A stretch of DNA of 64,000 nucleotides from Aequorivita sp. (GTDB taxonomy: Bacteria > Bacteroidota > Bacteroidia > Flavobacteriales > Flavobacteriaceae). Where the stretch lies: NCBI GenBank assembly GCA_024637015.1, contig JAGXGE010000030.1, positions 1 through 64,000 of the forward strand. Direction: 5' to 3'. Within the stretch, counting starts at the first letter, position 1. Each line of letters starts with the position of its first letter. The translations under genes and the position numbers were made by a program. This document shows, piece by piece, positions 33,448 to 42,007 of the stretch. The notes under the pieces are model-generated. The model was not told where the DNA came from. It did no database searches and saw only the letters and a list, made by a program, of their open reading frames with translations.

Positions 33448-34260
33448 ATGCAATTGAAACATACTGAGCAGAATATACAAACAGCTCTAGTAACTGGAGC
33501 CGCTTCGGGACTGGGTTTTGAGTTGGCTTTGCTATTGGCAAAAGATGGCTACGACCTTATTTTAGTGGATGTTGATGCCGAAAAACTTGAAACAGCAAAG
33601 CAGGAAATTATTGCTATTTACTCCCCCAAAATTCAACTAATACACAAAGATCTTAGCACCTGCAATGTAGCGGGTGAAATTTTTAAAGCTATAGAAGATA
33701 GGCAAATTGATGTTCTTATAAATAATGCTGGCTTCGGAATTTTCGGTAATTTCAACGATACTGACTGGGAACGTGACGCAGAAATGCTAAATCTGCATGT
33801 GGTTACTACTACACATTTAACCAAACTCGTTTTAAAGGGAATGGTTGAGCGGGGCAATGGAAAAATAATGAATATGTCTTCCCTTGCAGCTTTTCAGCCC
33901 GGCCCTTTGATGTCTTTATATTACGCCTCCAAAGCTTATATTCTTTCCTTTTCTGAAGCCATTGCCAATGAACTGAAAGGTACAGGAGTTACTGTTACCG
34001 CGCTTTGTCCGGGGCAGACCAAAACCTGTTTTCAGGAAGTGGTTTCCAGCGGGACAAAAAATTCAGAGAATAAAATAAAGTTCAATATTGCCTGCCCAAA
34101 ACAAGTAGCCGAGTACGGTTATGAAGCCATGCAGAAAGGAAAAGTTGTGGCTATTCCGGGAAACTTCAACAAATTCTTGTCTAAATTGCCGCGTTTTGTT
34201 TCAAGAAGAACCGCTACGGCTGTCATACGAAAGATTCAGGAAAAGAATAGGGATGCCTAA
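33448..34260 (+). CDS. Short-chain dehydrogenase/reductase (SDR)
   Basis: A classical SDR of 270 aa. It has the cofactor motif TGAASGLGFELA near residue 18, the LVDVDAEKL acidic end of beta-2 (suggesting NAD(H)), NNAGFG, a serine in MSSLAAF, and the catalytic YxxxK in YYASKAY. The later part resembles DltE/YqjQ-type SDRs that act on fatty or branched substrates. The substrate is unknown. ATG 33448 is preferred to TTG 33436. It is co-directional with the LYS1-like gene and faces the DUF3857 pair. Confidence 0.88.
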   Translation: MQLKHTEQNIQTALVTGAASGLGFELALLLAKDGYDLILVDVDAEKLETAKQEIIAIYSPKIQLIHKDLSTCNVAGEIFKAIEDRQIDVLINNAGFGIFGNFNDTDWERDAEMLNLHVVTTTHLTKLVLKGMVERGNGKIMNMSSLAAFQPGPLMSLYYASKAYILSFSEAIANELKGTGVTVTALCPGQTKTCFQEVVSSGTKNSENKIKFNIACPKQVAEYGYEAMQKGKVVAIPGNFNKFLSKLPRFVSRRTATAVIRKIQEKNRDA

Positions 34261-34269
34261 TATTCTTCT

Positions 34270-36237
34270 TTAAATCTTCTTTAACTGAATAGGCTCTTCC
34301 GATTGTATTTTTATCAACTCTGTAAAAAATTCACGAAGCGTTTTATAAGCTTCCGGGGAAAAGGTATAATTGTCCAACTTTACGCTTAATCTAATATTTA
34401 CCTTGCTTGCTGTTTGGCTGTAAACAATAGACATTTCGCCATCGTTATTTGGCAGTTTCACAAGGCGGCTAGCAGGTGTTTGTACAATTTCATATTGATC
34501 CGTAACATCCATGGAGATTAAATAGTTATTTGTAATGGGAAATCCAAACTCTATAGGGTATTGGCGGTTTTCTTTTTTGAAAGGGTTTTCTGAAAAATAG
34601 GTCTGCATCAAAAACGGATACACAAATAGCTTGTCGCCCACGGGCTGTTCGTACAATGAAATATCGTAGCTTTCCTTGTAGGGTTGCTCAAGATCCTTTT
34701 CATTTTGAATTTCAAGATTTGTAATGTTCAAGCCTTCATTTTTGCTTTGCTTTCTTTTAATGATTTCCTCTTTACTGAATTCATTGTATTCCTTTCGCTT
34801 TTCAACAGAAATATAACCTGTGGAAACTTCATTGACCTTTCCAGAAAACTGGCCAGTTTCATCTGCGGACAGTTGCAGATTCACATAATGCATATTTTTG
34901 GCAAAAGGCTCAATAGGTGCCCAATAGCTTCCCTTTTTGAAATCCAAAACACGTCCTTCCATATTAAGGTCACGGTAGGGAAGTACTCCAAACGGAGTGT
35001 ATTTATCCGTTGCATCCAGTAAATACTTTGTGTTGTTGATGTCTAGATATACAATGGCATAGTTAAAGTCTGTAAGAACTGGGTATTGTTTGGTAGGCAT
35101 AGCTCTATCCCGGGTTGCCAGGAGCATTATCTTCGCATCCAGACCAACAGATTCCAAGGCGTTAATAAGTCCCAAATTGATTTCGGAACTATTTCCGGCA
35201 TTCTTTTCAAAAGCTTCTTTAACACGAATGTCATCTAGGATCCGTGTTTCGTTATTCCAAGACATTTTATCCTGAATAAAATAGTAAACTGCCTTTGCGC
35301 GTTCCAGTTCATCAGATACAGAAAGTATAGAGGAGGGCAGTTGATCTTTAAAGAAACCGGTATATTTTAATTGCCGCCCTAAATCTTTATCGTACCTAAA
35401 CTCGTGATCCACATCGTCCCAAGATTTGGAAAAGGCCGATCTGCTTTCATCTAAGCGGACTATATCGCGAAGTTCAAACTTTAATGCGGGCATGTAGTTA
35501 TCCCTAGAGAGCATATATTGCTCTTCTTTAAAAGCAGGGATTCCTTTCATTACGTAGGTTGCCGATTCGCAGTCACCAGGAACCTTAAAGCCAGGGAGAT
35601 GGAAACAATCCATTTTTATTTCGGCGTGGTTCACATCAAGTTTTCTATCGCCATAAAGAGTTCTATTAAAAGTATAGTTTCCAGGAATCTCTGTGTGAAG
35701 TTCTGAGTAAATAGTAGGTAGGTCATTCATAAATGACCAGCCCCCAAAATTGAAAAAATACGGGGTTTCTACTCTATAGGAATATTCTAGAATACTGCCA
35801 TCCTGAACATTGGCAAATGTAAATTTTTTAAGAGACCAGTGCTGGGTTTCGTCAGTATCAAAGATTGCGTTACTGCTCACATAAACTTTCGATTTGCCGT
35901 TGTGTGTAATAGCTTTAAGGTCTTTTATATTTTCTCGAACATTGTTTTCGCGGTAATATGGTATTTCTACGGTAGCATAATCAAAGTTTTTGGCATCGAA
36001 TACTTTAATTTTTCGGTGTACTTCTTTTATAAGCCTGATATAACCATCGGCAGCATCTACGGTATAATTTCCTCTTTCGTAAAGCACCACTCCCGCTGCG
36101 TCCGGATCTAAGGAATAGCTGGTCATAGCAAACTCTTCACGCAGTGGTTCCCCAAAGGTATGCACAGACTGTGTTTGGGAGTAACAAAATGATAATAAAA
36201 AGAAACAGCTAGTGAAAAGTAAAGTTTTTAAAAACAT
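34270..36237 (-). CDS. DUF3857 and transglutaminase-like protein (paralogue 2)
   Basis: An exported 655-aa protein. A signal peptide (MFLKTLLFTSCFFLLSFCYSQ) is followed by a DUF3857 domain (about residues 50-230), then a transglutaminase-like region (about 295-410), and a C-terminal beta-rich part. In the transglutaminase region the usual Cys position reads NAGNSSEINLGLINALE and the usual His position reads FNYAIVYLD; only the aspartate in LLDATDKY is kept. It is therefore probably not a peptidase or transglutaminase. It lies 1 base after its paralogue on the same strand, as a tandem duplication. Confidence 0.85.
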   Translation of the reverse strand: MFLKTLLFTSCFFLLSFCYSQTQSVHTFGEPLREEFAMTSYSLDPDAAGVVLYERGNYTVDAADGYIRLIKEVHRKIKVFDAKNFDYATVEIPYYRENNVRENIKDLKAITHNGKSKVYVSSNAIFDTDETQHWSLKKFTFANVQDGSILEYSYRVETPYFFNFGGWSFMNDLPTIYSELHTEIPGNYTFNRTLYGDRKLDVNHAEIKMDCFHLPGFKVPGDCESATYVMKGIPAFKEEQYMLSRDNYMPALKFELRDIVRLDESRSAFSKSWDDVDHEFRYDKDLGRQLKYTGFFKDQLPSSILSVSDELERAKAVYYFIQDKMSWNNETRILDDIRVKEAFEKNAGNSSEINLGLINALESVGLDAKIMLLATRDRAMPTKQYPVLTDFNYAIVYLDINNTKYLLDATDKYTPFGVLPYRDLNMEGRVLDFKKGSYWAPIEPFAKNMHYVNLQLSADETGQFSGKVNEVSTGYISVEKRKEYNEFSKEEIIKRKQSKNEGLNITNLEIQNEKDLEQPYKESYDISLYEQPVGDKLFVYPFLMQTYFSENPFKKENRQYPIEFGFPITNNYLISMDVTDQYEIVQTPASRLVKLPNNDGEMSIVYSQTASKVNIRLSVKLDNYTFSPEAYKTLREFFTELIKIQSEEPIQLKKI

Positions 36238-36238
36238 A

Positions 36239-38212
36239 TTATATTTTTTTTAAAATAATGGATTCTTCCTTCAACATCGTTATCATAGTGCCGAAAAATT
36301 CTTTTATGGATTGGTATGCGTCGGGAGGGAAACGGTATGCGGCAAGTTTCATATTAAAGCGAATGTTTATTTTTCCATCTTCTGAAACATAGGTTACTGT
36401 GCACTCGCCATCTTCCCTAGGAAGTTTAATGCTTCGGCTTTTGGGTAGTTGTTCAATTTCATACATTTTGCCAAGATCTATGGAAATTAAATAGGTGTTT
36501 GTAAAAGGAAAGCCAAAACCCATCGGGTAACTTCTTTCCTTCATTGTGAAGGGATTTTCAGAAATATAAGTTTTGTTGAAAAAGGGGTAGAGAATCACTT
36601 TGTCTCCCACTGTTTCGGGTTCTATGGAAATGCTGTAGTTTTCTTTGAACGGCTTTTCAATTTCGCTGAGGTCTTCTACCTGATAGTTGTCAATTTCTAT
36701 TCCCGCTTTTTCCTTTTCCTCACTTTTTATGTATGCTTCAAGAGTTTCCTCTTCAATAGCGCTCCTTTTTTCCAGCCCAATATACCCATAACTTGCTTGG
36801 TTTACTTTTCCGGAGAAATTGCCATCCGCCCCAGCAGCTATTTGCGCATTTGCATAATGGATGTTTTGTTTAAAAGGCTCAATGGGCATCCAGTAGCTTC
36901 CATTTTTAAAATTCATTACACGGCCTTGCACGTTCAATGCCCGAAAGGGAATGACTCCGAAAGGAGCTTGTTTGTTGGTTGCGTCTAACAGAAAGGTTTG
37001 GTCTGCAATTTTGAGTACTGCGATGCTGTAATTAAATTTTGTCATTACAGGATACAGTTCCGTAGGTAGTCCATTTTGTCTTGTGGAAAGCAACATCAAC
37101 TTTGCATCTAGCCCAGCAGCTTCCAGCGCATTTATTAGTGAAAGATTGATTTCTGGAATACTTCCTTTTCTTTGATCAAAAGCATCTTTTACCTCTGTCT
37201 CTGAACTATAATAAGTACCGTCCCAAGTATAATGGTTTTGAATGAAGCTATAGACTGCTTTTGCTCTTTCAAGATTGACAGTTTTTGAAAGAATTGAATC
37301 GGGCAGACGCCTTTTGAAATAACCGGTTTTGTTTAATTGTTTACCTACATAGTCACCCTTTTTGAAAAGCTTGTCCACATCTTCCCATTTATTGGAGAAT
37401 TTGGTTGTGCCACCAAAATGCCCCACAAATTCTATGGGCTCAAAATCTATTCGAGATATATAGTTGCTTGATGAAAGCATATAATCTTCTTTATGAAAAG
37501 CAGGCACATCAGTCATTGCATATACGGAGGTTACGCAATCAGCCACCGAATAGTGTTCAGCAGGTCTAAAACATCCATGTTCTATTTCTGATGATTGAAA
37601 GTACAATGGATGCTTACCATACATAACACTTTTATAGCGAAAATTTCCAGCGATTTTACTTATAAATTCGCTGTATATTTTAGGAAGTTCCCCTTGAAAT
37701 TCCCATCCGTCAAAATTAAAAAAAAATGGAGATTCAAGTCTATATGTATATTCTATGATACTTCCATTCTTAACATTTGGAAAAACAATACGGCAAACCT
37801 TACCGATATGAGGTGCAGAGGTTACGAATATTGCATCTGAAGCAACATAGGTTTTTAATGGCCCATTATGAGTAAGTGCATTGTACCCTGTAACTTTTTC
37901 GCTATTACCATTAGATACTAGCAAAGGTATATCAACGGCACCACCATCAAATCTTTTGGAATCAAAGATTTTTACTTTTCTGTAAACGTTTTTGATTAGC
38001 CTAATATAATCGCCCACAGTTTCAAATTCATAATAACCCTGATCAAACAAAACCACCGCCGCGGCCGTGGTATCTTTTTCGTAAACTTTTAGGGTAAAAT
38101 CGCTTTCAGAAGGTTCGCCAAATTCGGATGTTTGGCGTTCTTGGGAATGAATAGAATGAAGTGAAAGAAAAAGAGTAAATAAGATTATGGGACGCAAAAA
38201 CATAAAAGTCAC
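36239..38212 (-). CDS. DUF3857 and transglutaminase-like protein (paralogue 1)
   Basis: A 657-aa exported protein with the same architecture as the next gene: a signal peptide ending around HSIHSQ, DUF3857, a degenerate transglutaminase-like region, and a beta-rich C-terminus that ends SIILKKI (the paralogue ends PIQLKKI). The Cys position reads RKGSIPEINLSLINALE and the His position FNYSIAVLK, so the catalytic pair is missing here too. The two share the order of motifs along their whole length, with clear divergence. It would be the first gene of a two-gene operon. Its role is unknown. Confidence 0.85.
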   Translation of the reverse strand: MTFMFLRPIILFTLFLSLHSIHSQERQTSEFGEPSESDFTLKVYEKDTTAAAVVLFDQGYYEFETVGDYIRLIKNVYRKVKIFDSKRFDGGAVDIPLLVSNGNSEKVTGYNALTHNGPLKTYVASDAIFVTSAPHIGKVCRIVFPNVKNGSIIEYTYRLESPFFFNFDGWEFQGELPKIYSEFISKIAGNFRYKSVMYGKHPLYFQSSEIEHGCFRPAEHYSVADCVTSVYAMTDVPAFHKEDYMLSSSNYISRIDFEPIEFVGHFGGTTKFSNKWEDVDKLFKKGDYVGKQLNKTGYFKRRLPDSILSKTVNLERAKAVYSFIQNHYTWDGTYYSSETEVKDAFDQRKGSIPEINLSLINALEAAGLDAKLMLLSTRQNGLPTELYPVMTKFNYSIAVLKIADQTFLLDATNKQAPFGVIPFRALNVQGRVMNFKNGSYWMPIEPFKQNIHYANAQIAAGADGNFSGKVNQASYGYIGLEKRSAIEEETLEAYIKSEEKEKAGIEIDNYQVEDLSEIEKPFKENYSISIEPETVGDKVILYPFFNKTYISENPFTMKERSYPMGFGFPFTNTYLISIDLGKMYEIEQLPKSRSIKLPREDGECTVTYVSEDGKINIRFNMKLAAYRFPPDAYQSIKEFFGTMITMLKEESIILKKI

Positions 38213-38355
38213 AGTTAATTGACTTGCAAAATAGACTAAATATTATAATTACAAAATGATCACCCTTTTATATAAACGAAAATATATTTTTCAAAACTCC
38301 AATATCCCAATTTTAAAAACAGCCCGAAAAAAGCGGAAACAATATATGGAAACGA

Positions 38356-38736
38356 TCAAAGAGAAATGTTTTTAAGGTCTTCATTTTTGATAAATATTTT
38401 TTCGATTAATAAAATTAGTATAAAGCCCAGCGTATATGCAACCAAATCCCAAAAGTCAAACACGGAACCAATAATGGTTAACAGTATTTCTGACTGTATA
38501 TCGAATTTTGCAGCGAGCTTAAAAAACTGTAACAGTTCCACGAAATAGGTAAATGCCAAGACAGAAAGTGCAGTTTTTAAAACGTTATTTTTTATAAAGA
38601 TTTTTAGGAAAGAATACAGTAACAATATTACGAGCACATCCCCTAAAAATCCTCTAATGAAAGAATTGAAGTGGAAATAAGCAATTGCAAATTCTAGCAG
38701 GAGGAGTATTATAAATAAAATTAAATAGTTCTTCAT
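38356..38736 (-). CDS. DUF2809 family membrane protein
   Basis: A 126-aa protein with four membrane segments. The pattern RGFLGDVLVILLLYSFLK, FVELLQFFKLA and GSVFDFWDLVAYTLGFILILLIE is typical of DUF2809. Its function is unknown. I chose ATG at 38736 (MKNYLILF); a longer frame from 38835 runs through an intergenic inverted repeat and is unlikely. It lies downstream of creD on the same strand. Confidence 0.8.
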   Translation of the reverse strand: MKNYLILFIILLLLEFAIAYFHFNSFIRGFLGDVLVILLLYSFLKIFIKNNVLKTALSVLAFTYFVELLQFFKLAAKFDIQSEILLTIIGSVFDFWDLVAYTLGFILILLIEKIFIKNEDLKNISL

Positions 38737-38764
38737 TTTTTTAGATTCGTTTGAAATATTTGAA

Positions 38765-38834
38765 TGTCCGTTCGAGCGCAGTCCATAACTTGTGATTAGT
38801 AGCCATAGTTTCCTAACTGCGCCCAAACGGAACA
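38765..38834. repeat. Imperfect inverted repeat between creD and the DUF2809 gene
   Basis: The left arm TGTCCGTTCGAGCGCAGT (38765-38782) pairs with the right arm ACTGCGCCCAAACGGAACA (38816-38834), with two or three mismatches. The CGAGCGCAGT core resembles interspersed repeats common in flavobacterial genomes. It would form a stem-loop in the transcript. Confidence 0.5.
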
Positions 38835-38838
38835 TAAT

Positions 38839-40185
38839 CTATTCATTGTTCCAATCAATTCTTCGCGAAGCGAACATTATAATTGCCAGAATTAAGAAAA
38901 GTCCAATACTACCAACCAAAAGCGCATAGTTTTCCAACTGAATAATGACATAGATGAAACCATATAGCGAAGCCAACGAACCGCAGATAAGCAATGGGAA
39001 CTTAAACCCTTTCAAAATTGCCCGTGAATAAACTGTTATGAGTGCGAGTACCGAAAAAGCGGCAATGGCGTATGCCTTTAAAAAATTGCTATGTTCGGAA
39101 ATGGAGATAAGTAAGGTATAAAACATTACTAATGCCAACCCGATCATTACATATTGAAACGGATGGATGTAGATTTTGCTTACCAATTGTATCAACAAAA
39201 ACACCAACAGCGTTAGCCCGATAACCATAAAACCATATTTAGCGGTGCGTTCACTCTTTTGGTACTCGTCCACGGGAATAATAAGTTTGGTTCCAAAGGC
39301 AGATGCCGAAAGATCCGGAAGATACCCAAAAAACGATTGCTCAAACTGTCGGTTTATTTGTAGAATACGCCAATTGGCAGTGAAACCATCTTTGCTGATT
39401 TCTTTGTTGGTGTCTTCCGGCAAAAAGTTGCCGTCAAAACTAGGGGAGTGCCAGTTCGATTTCATTGTGGCGTCAGTTTCTTTTCCTATGGGCAAAAACT
39501 TCAGGCTTTCGCTGCCGTTAATTTTTAGATTGAAAGAAAAGGGCAGCGACTCAGTAAAAATTTCCTTTCCATTTGCAATGTAATTGCTTTGGATAGTATT
39601 CAGATATTCCTTGGAATACTGTGGCGCCATAGATAGAGCTTCCGAATCCAAATTTACAATAGGTGTGGTCTTTATTCCCTTTAGATTCGACGTTTTTAAA
39701 AGAACGGTAGCTTTTTCCCAAAGTATATTTTCCTCGGGAATATCGGTATTCGTAAAATCAATTTTCGGAAAACTTCCCTTAATGTCGATGACCGCGGAAT
39801 AAACAACCGATTCGTAGATGCTTCGGTTTAACGGTTTTGTGTCAACTTGGGAGACAATATTTAATTTGTCTGGAAAGAAATAGGCGTTTTCCACAGTTTC
39901 CTTTGTTTTTGTATAATAGGAATTACTTTTCTCGTTGAAAATCTTTTCTTCGGAAATAACTTTGTAGGGAATTTTCACAATTGGGCCAGAAAGTAGGACT
40001 TCATTTCCCCATTTCTCATTTATTTCTCGGACCACTTCCTCTTGCCTGTATGCCCTTTCGTTGATAAGGGATTTTACAAATTCCAACGGTATCAATAATA
40101 TTAATAATAAAAACCCGACCACAAGCATTCTTGCGGTGATGGAGTTACGCATCCAGTTTCCAAATTTATTTCTTTTTAATTCCAT
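38839..40185 (-). CDS. creD: CreD family inner membrane protein
   Basis: A 448-aa membrane protein with one N-terminal membrane segment (MLVVGFLLLILLIPLEFV), a large periplasmic domain (about residues 45-300, with WGNEVLLSGPIVKIPY, GSFPKIDF, ANWRILQINRQFEQSFFG), and five or six C-terminal membrane segments. This is the CreD (inner membrane protein, colicin tolerance) architecture. Its biochemical role is unclear. In Bacteroidota it often lies beside a PF13601 regulator, as here. It follows a 104-aa membrane protein by 38 bases. Confidence 0.88.
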   Translation of the reverse strand: MELKRNKFGNWMRNSITARMLVVGFLLLILLIPLEFVKSLINERAYRQEEVVREINEKWGNEVLLSGPIVKIPYKVISEEKIFNEKSNSYYTKTKETVENAYFFPDKLNIVSQVDTKPLNRSIYESVVYSAVIDIKGSFPKIDFTNTDIPEENILWEKATVLLKTSNLKGIKTTPIVNLDSEALSMAPQYSKEYLNTIQSNYIANGKEIFTESLPFSFNLKINGSESLKFLPIGKETDATMKSNWHSPSFDGNFLPEDTNKEISKDGFTANWRILQINRQFEQSFFGYLPDLSASAFGTKLIIPVDEYQKSERTAKYGFMVIGLTLLVFLLIQLVSKIYIHPFQYVMIGLALVMFYTLLISISEHSNFLKAYAIAAFSVLALITVYSRAILKGFKFPLLICGSLASLYGFIYVIIQLENYALLVGSIGLFLILAIIMFASRRIDWNNE

Positions 40186-40223
40186 TTTGTTGATTTTAAG
40201 GTTTGAGAAATTTTACTTACAAT

Positions 40224-40538
40224 CTATGATCCTGAAATTGGTGTACCGAAGATGCCAACGGCAAGTTCTGCCCAAATAAGGAAGAGCATGATTAAAATCA
40301 TTGCACAGATAATGAATCGATGGGTTATTTTTTTTACTTTTCTCAATACTAGTTCACACCAAAGCCCAGTGACGAGCAATAGGAATCCCATAACTATAAA
40401 GTCAAAAAGATCCCAATTTACTTCATCGGTAAATTGCATGGCTATCAAGGGTACCAACAATAGTAGAATAACGCTGCATATAATGGCGATTAGTCTTTTG
40501 TTTTCATTTATTCCAAGTTTACTTTTTTGTGTTTTCAT
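40224..40538 (-). CDS. Small three-segment membrane protein
   Basis: A 104-aa protein with three hydrophobic segments (about residues 15-35, 44-64 and 75-97) and basic ends. The family is not firmly recognised; similar proteins accompany creD in Bacteroidota. It is the first gene of the creD unit, and the palindrome TACTTTG..CAAAGTA lies 31 bases upstream. Confidence 0.65.
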   Translation of the reverse strand: MKTQKSKLGINENKRLIAIICSVILLLLVPLIAMQFTDEVNWDLFDFIVMGFLLLVTGLWCELVLRKVKKITHRFIICAMILIMLFLIWAELAVGIFGTPISGS

Positions 40539-40569
40539 GTTTTAGCGTTGTTATTAATTAATGATAAAG

Positions 40570-40588
40570 TACTTTGTTTTTCAAAGTA
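40570..40588 (-). promoter_or_regulatory. 19-bp palindrome, candidate operator of the creD unit
   Basis: The plus strand reads TACTTTGTTTTTCAAAGTA: perfect 7-bp arms TACTTTG/CAAAGTA with a 5-base T centre. Its reverse complement is identical to the palindrome at 41529-41547. It lies 31 bases before the 104-aa gene and just after the 3' end of the regulator gene. Confidence 0.75.
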
Positions 40589-40610
40589 AATTAATAAAAA
40601 AATATATTTC

Positions 40611-40910
40611 TTACTTTTTTGGTTTTTGAATTAGTTTTTCAAGTGCGTCGATGTGCTTTTTGAATTCAGCTTTTCCAAGTTTTGTGGCTGTGTAATTGGT
40701 GTTTGGTTTTCTTCCCACAAAGCTTTTTTCCACCAAAATATATTCTGCCTGTTCCAATGCTTTTATGTGACTGGCTAAATTGCCATCGGTAACTTCAAGC
40801 AATTCTTTAAGACGGTTGAAATCGGCATCTTCGTTCACAACAAGAATGCTCATAATCCCCAGGCGAATACGATGATCAAAAAGTTTATTTATGTTGTCTA
40901 TAATGCCCAC
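40611..40910 (-). CDS. Winged-helix transcriptional regulator (PF13601/HTH_34 type)
   Basis: A 99-aa DNA-binding protein. The pattern NKLFDHRIRLGIMSILVVNEDADFNRLKELLEVTDGNLASHIKALEQAEYILVEKSFVGRKPNTNY is that of the ArsR/MarR-like family used in Bacteroidota. No metal-binding cysteines are seen. I chose GTG 40910, 2 bases after the stop of the upstream membrane protein gene. The longer ATG frame at 41018 would overlap that gene by 106 bases. It probably binds the two TACTTTG palindromes and so controls its own operon and the creD unit. Confidence 0.85.
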   Translation of the reverse strand: MGIIDNINKLFDHRIRLGIMSILVVNEDADFNRLKELLEVTDGNLASHIKALEQAEYILVEKSFVGRKPNTNYTATKLGKAEFKKHIDALEKLIQKPKK

Positions 40911-40912
40911 GC

Positions 40913-41521
40913 TTAGCTTTTTCGCTCTTTTAAATACATAATACTTCCATAGATAATATGGAATAGTCCAAAGCCCAAGAGCCAAAACCAGAGGCCATAA
41001 CCTGGTAGGGCTGCGCAAAGTAATCCAATACTAATTTCGGCGTAGCCCAAATATTTTACGTTTCCAATAGTGTATTTTGAGGCATTTACGAGTGCCAGTC
41101 CATAAAAGATAAGCATTAATGAAGCGCTTAGACCATAATGTTGGCTGTTCAGTTTTATGATAATGTATATACCACCGGTAATAAGCGGCACTAAAAAGTT
41201 TATGAGTAAACGACGGGTAGTGGTGTCCCAGATTTTTTCCTTGTTTTTTTTTGCTTTTTGGGTAGTCAGTAAATAAGCAGTAACTACACTGAGTATGGCT
41301 ACAGAGACTAAGAGTGCGACCAATAATTTAAAATTCCAGCTATGTAGGGTGAGAAATTCCCCAGGTTTCGGGAAAAGATATAGATATGCAATGACGGCAC
41401 CAATAATGGCATAGATTCCCGCAAAAATCCCGGAGAGCCCACTGAGCGATATAAAACGGGAAGAGCGGTTCATTAAGTTTTTAATCTCGCTGATGTCTTT
41501 CAAATAATCATTTTCGCTCAT
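40913..41521 (-). CDS. Integral membrane protein co-transcribed with the regulator
   Basis: A 202-aa protein with six hydrophobic segments (for example GIYAIIGAVIAYLYLF, LLVALLVSVAILSVVTAYLL, YGLWFWLLGFGLFHIIYGSIMY). The N-terminal 30 residues are polar. The family is conserved upstream of PF13601 regulators in Bacteroidota and has no known function. It may sense a membrane condition for the regulator, which is inference from the coupling (2-base gap). Confidence 0.7.
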   Translation of the reverse strand: MSENDYLKDISEIKNLMNRSSRFISLSGLSGIFAGIYAIIGAVIAYLYLFPKPGEFLTLHSWNFKLLVALLVSVAILSVVTAYLLTTQKAKKNKEKIWDTTTRRLLINFLVPLITGGIYIIIKLNSQHYGLSASLMLIFYGLALVNASKYTIGNVKYLGYAEISIGLLCAALPGYGLWFWLLGFGLFHIIYGSIMYLKERKS

Positions 41522-41528
41522 AATAAAG

Positions 41529-41547
41529 TACTTTGAAAAACAAAGTA
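41529..41547 (-). promoter_or_regulatory. 19-bp palindrome, candidate operator of the regulator operon
   Basis: The plus strand reads TACTTTGAAAAACAAAGTA, with perfect 7-bp arms and a 5-base centre. It lies 7 bases before the ATG of the 202-aa membrane protein, so binding would cover the transcription or translation start. Confidence 0.75.
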
Positions 41548-41645
41548 AATATAAAAATACTTCTCATCCAAATTAAATTCTAAAATATTTTTGGAAGCTA
41601 ATTTTTTAAAATACCAATTTGTAGGAAATATCTTATAGTAAAAAA

Positions 41646-41712
41646 GGGGGAAATCCCCCATGAAATTCAGGCTTTTTCCTCTTGACTGATGTTGGTCTTC
41701 TTCGCATCTTTA
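41646..41712 (+). promoter_or_regulatory. Palindrome and promoter of small RNA unit 1
   Basis: The palindrome GGGGGA-AA-TCCCCC (41646-41659) lies upstream of TTG (41682-41684) and a -7-like CATCTTTA (41705-41712; 6 of 8 fit), with a 20-base spacer. The stretch from CTCTTGA to GGGGAGTT aligns with unit 2 at near-equal length. Confidence 0.5.
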
Positions 41713-41717
41713 CAGTA

Positions 41718-41791
41718 TCAAATTAATTGGGGAGTTAATTTAGACAAGAGGTTAAAGGCTGTTTCCGAAAAGAAGCAGCTTTTTCTTTTTT
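41718..41791 (+). ncRNA. Candidate small RNA, unit 1
   Basis: About 74 nt from the presumed start to the T-run. The 5' part contains TTAATTGGGGAGTT. The 3' end is a terminator stem GGCTGTTTC (41757-41765) / GAAGCAGCT (41772-41780), 9 bp with two G-U pairs, followed by TTTTTCTTTTTT. No start codon is found after the GGGGAG, so it looks non-coding. It is homologous to the next unit in promoter and 5' part, but its stem differs. Confidence 0.55.
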
Positions 41792-41839
41792 AGTCACTAT
41801 CCAAAGTATAGAAAAACAGGAAAAACCCTGTAAAAAATT

Positions 41840-41885
41840 GGGGGAAATCCCTCTTGATTGGTATCTGTTTTTAGCCCGATATTTG
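41840..41885 (+). promoter_or_regulatory. Palindrome and promoter of small RNA unit 2
   Basis: GGGGGAAATCCCTC (41840-41853) is followed at once by TTG (41854-41856), a 21-base spacer and a -7-like GATATTTG (41878-41885; 7 of 8 fit). A second inverted repeat ACAGG (41816-41820) / CCTGT (41827-41831) lies just upstream. Confidence 0.55.
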
Positions 41886-41890
41886 AATAC

Positions 41891-41960
41891 TTATTTAATT
41901 GGGGAGTTTTATAAGTTTTAAATTCTGAGACTGTTCCCTAAAAGGGAACAGTCTTTTTTT
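41891..41960 (+). ncRNA. Candidate small RNA, unit 2
   Basis: About 70 nt. The 5' part shares TTAATTGGGGAGTT with unit 1. The 3' end is a perfect 12-bp stem AGACTGTTCCCT (41928-41939) / AGGGAACAGTCT (41943-41954) with a 3-base loop and seven T. No reading frame of note is present. Confidence 0.6.
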
Positions 41961-42007
41961 GTTAAGAATCAACATTTCTTATTTTATAAAGTTCTGTTAT
42001 TAGCCGA

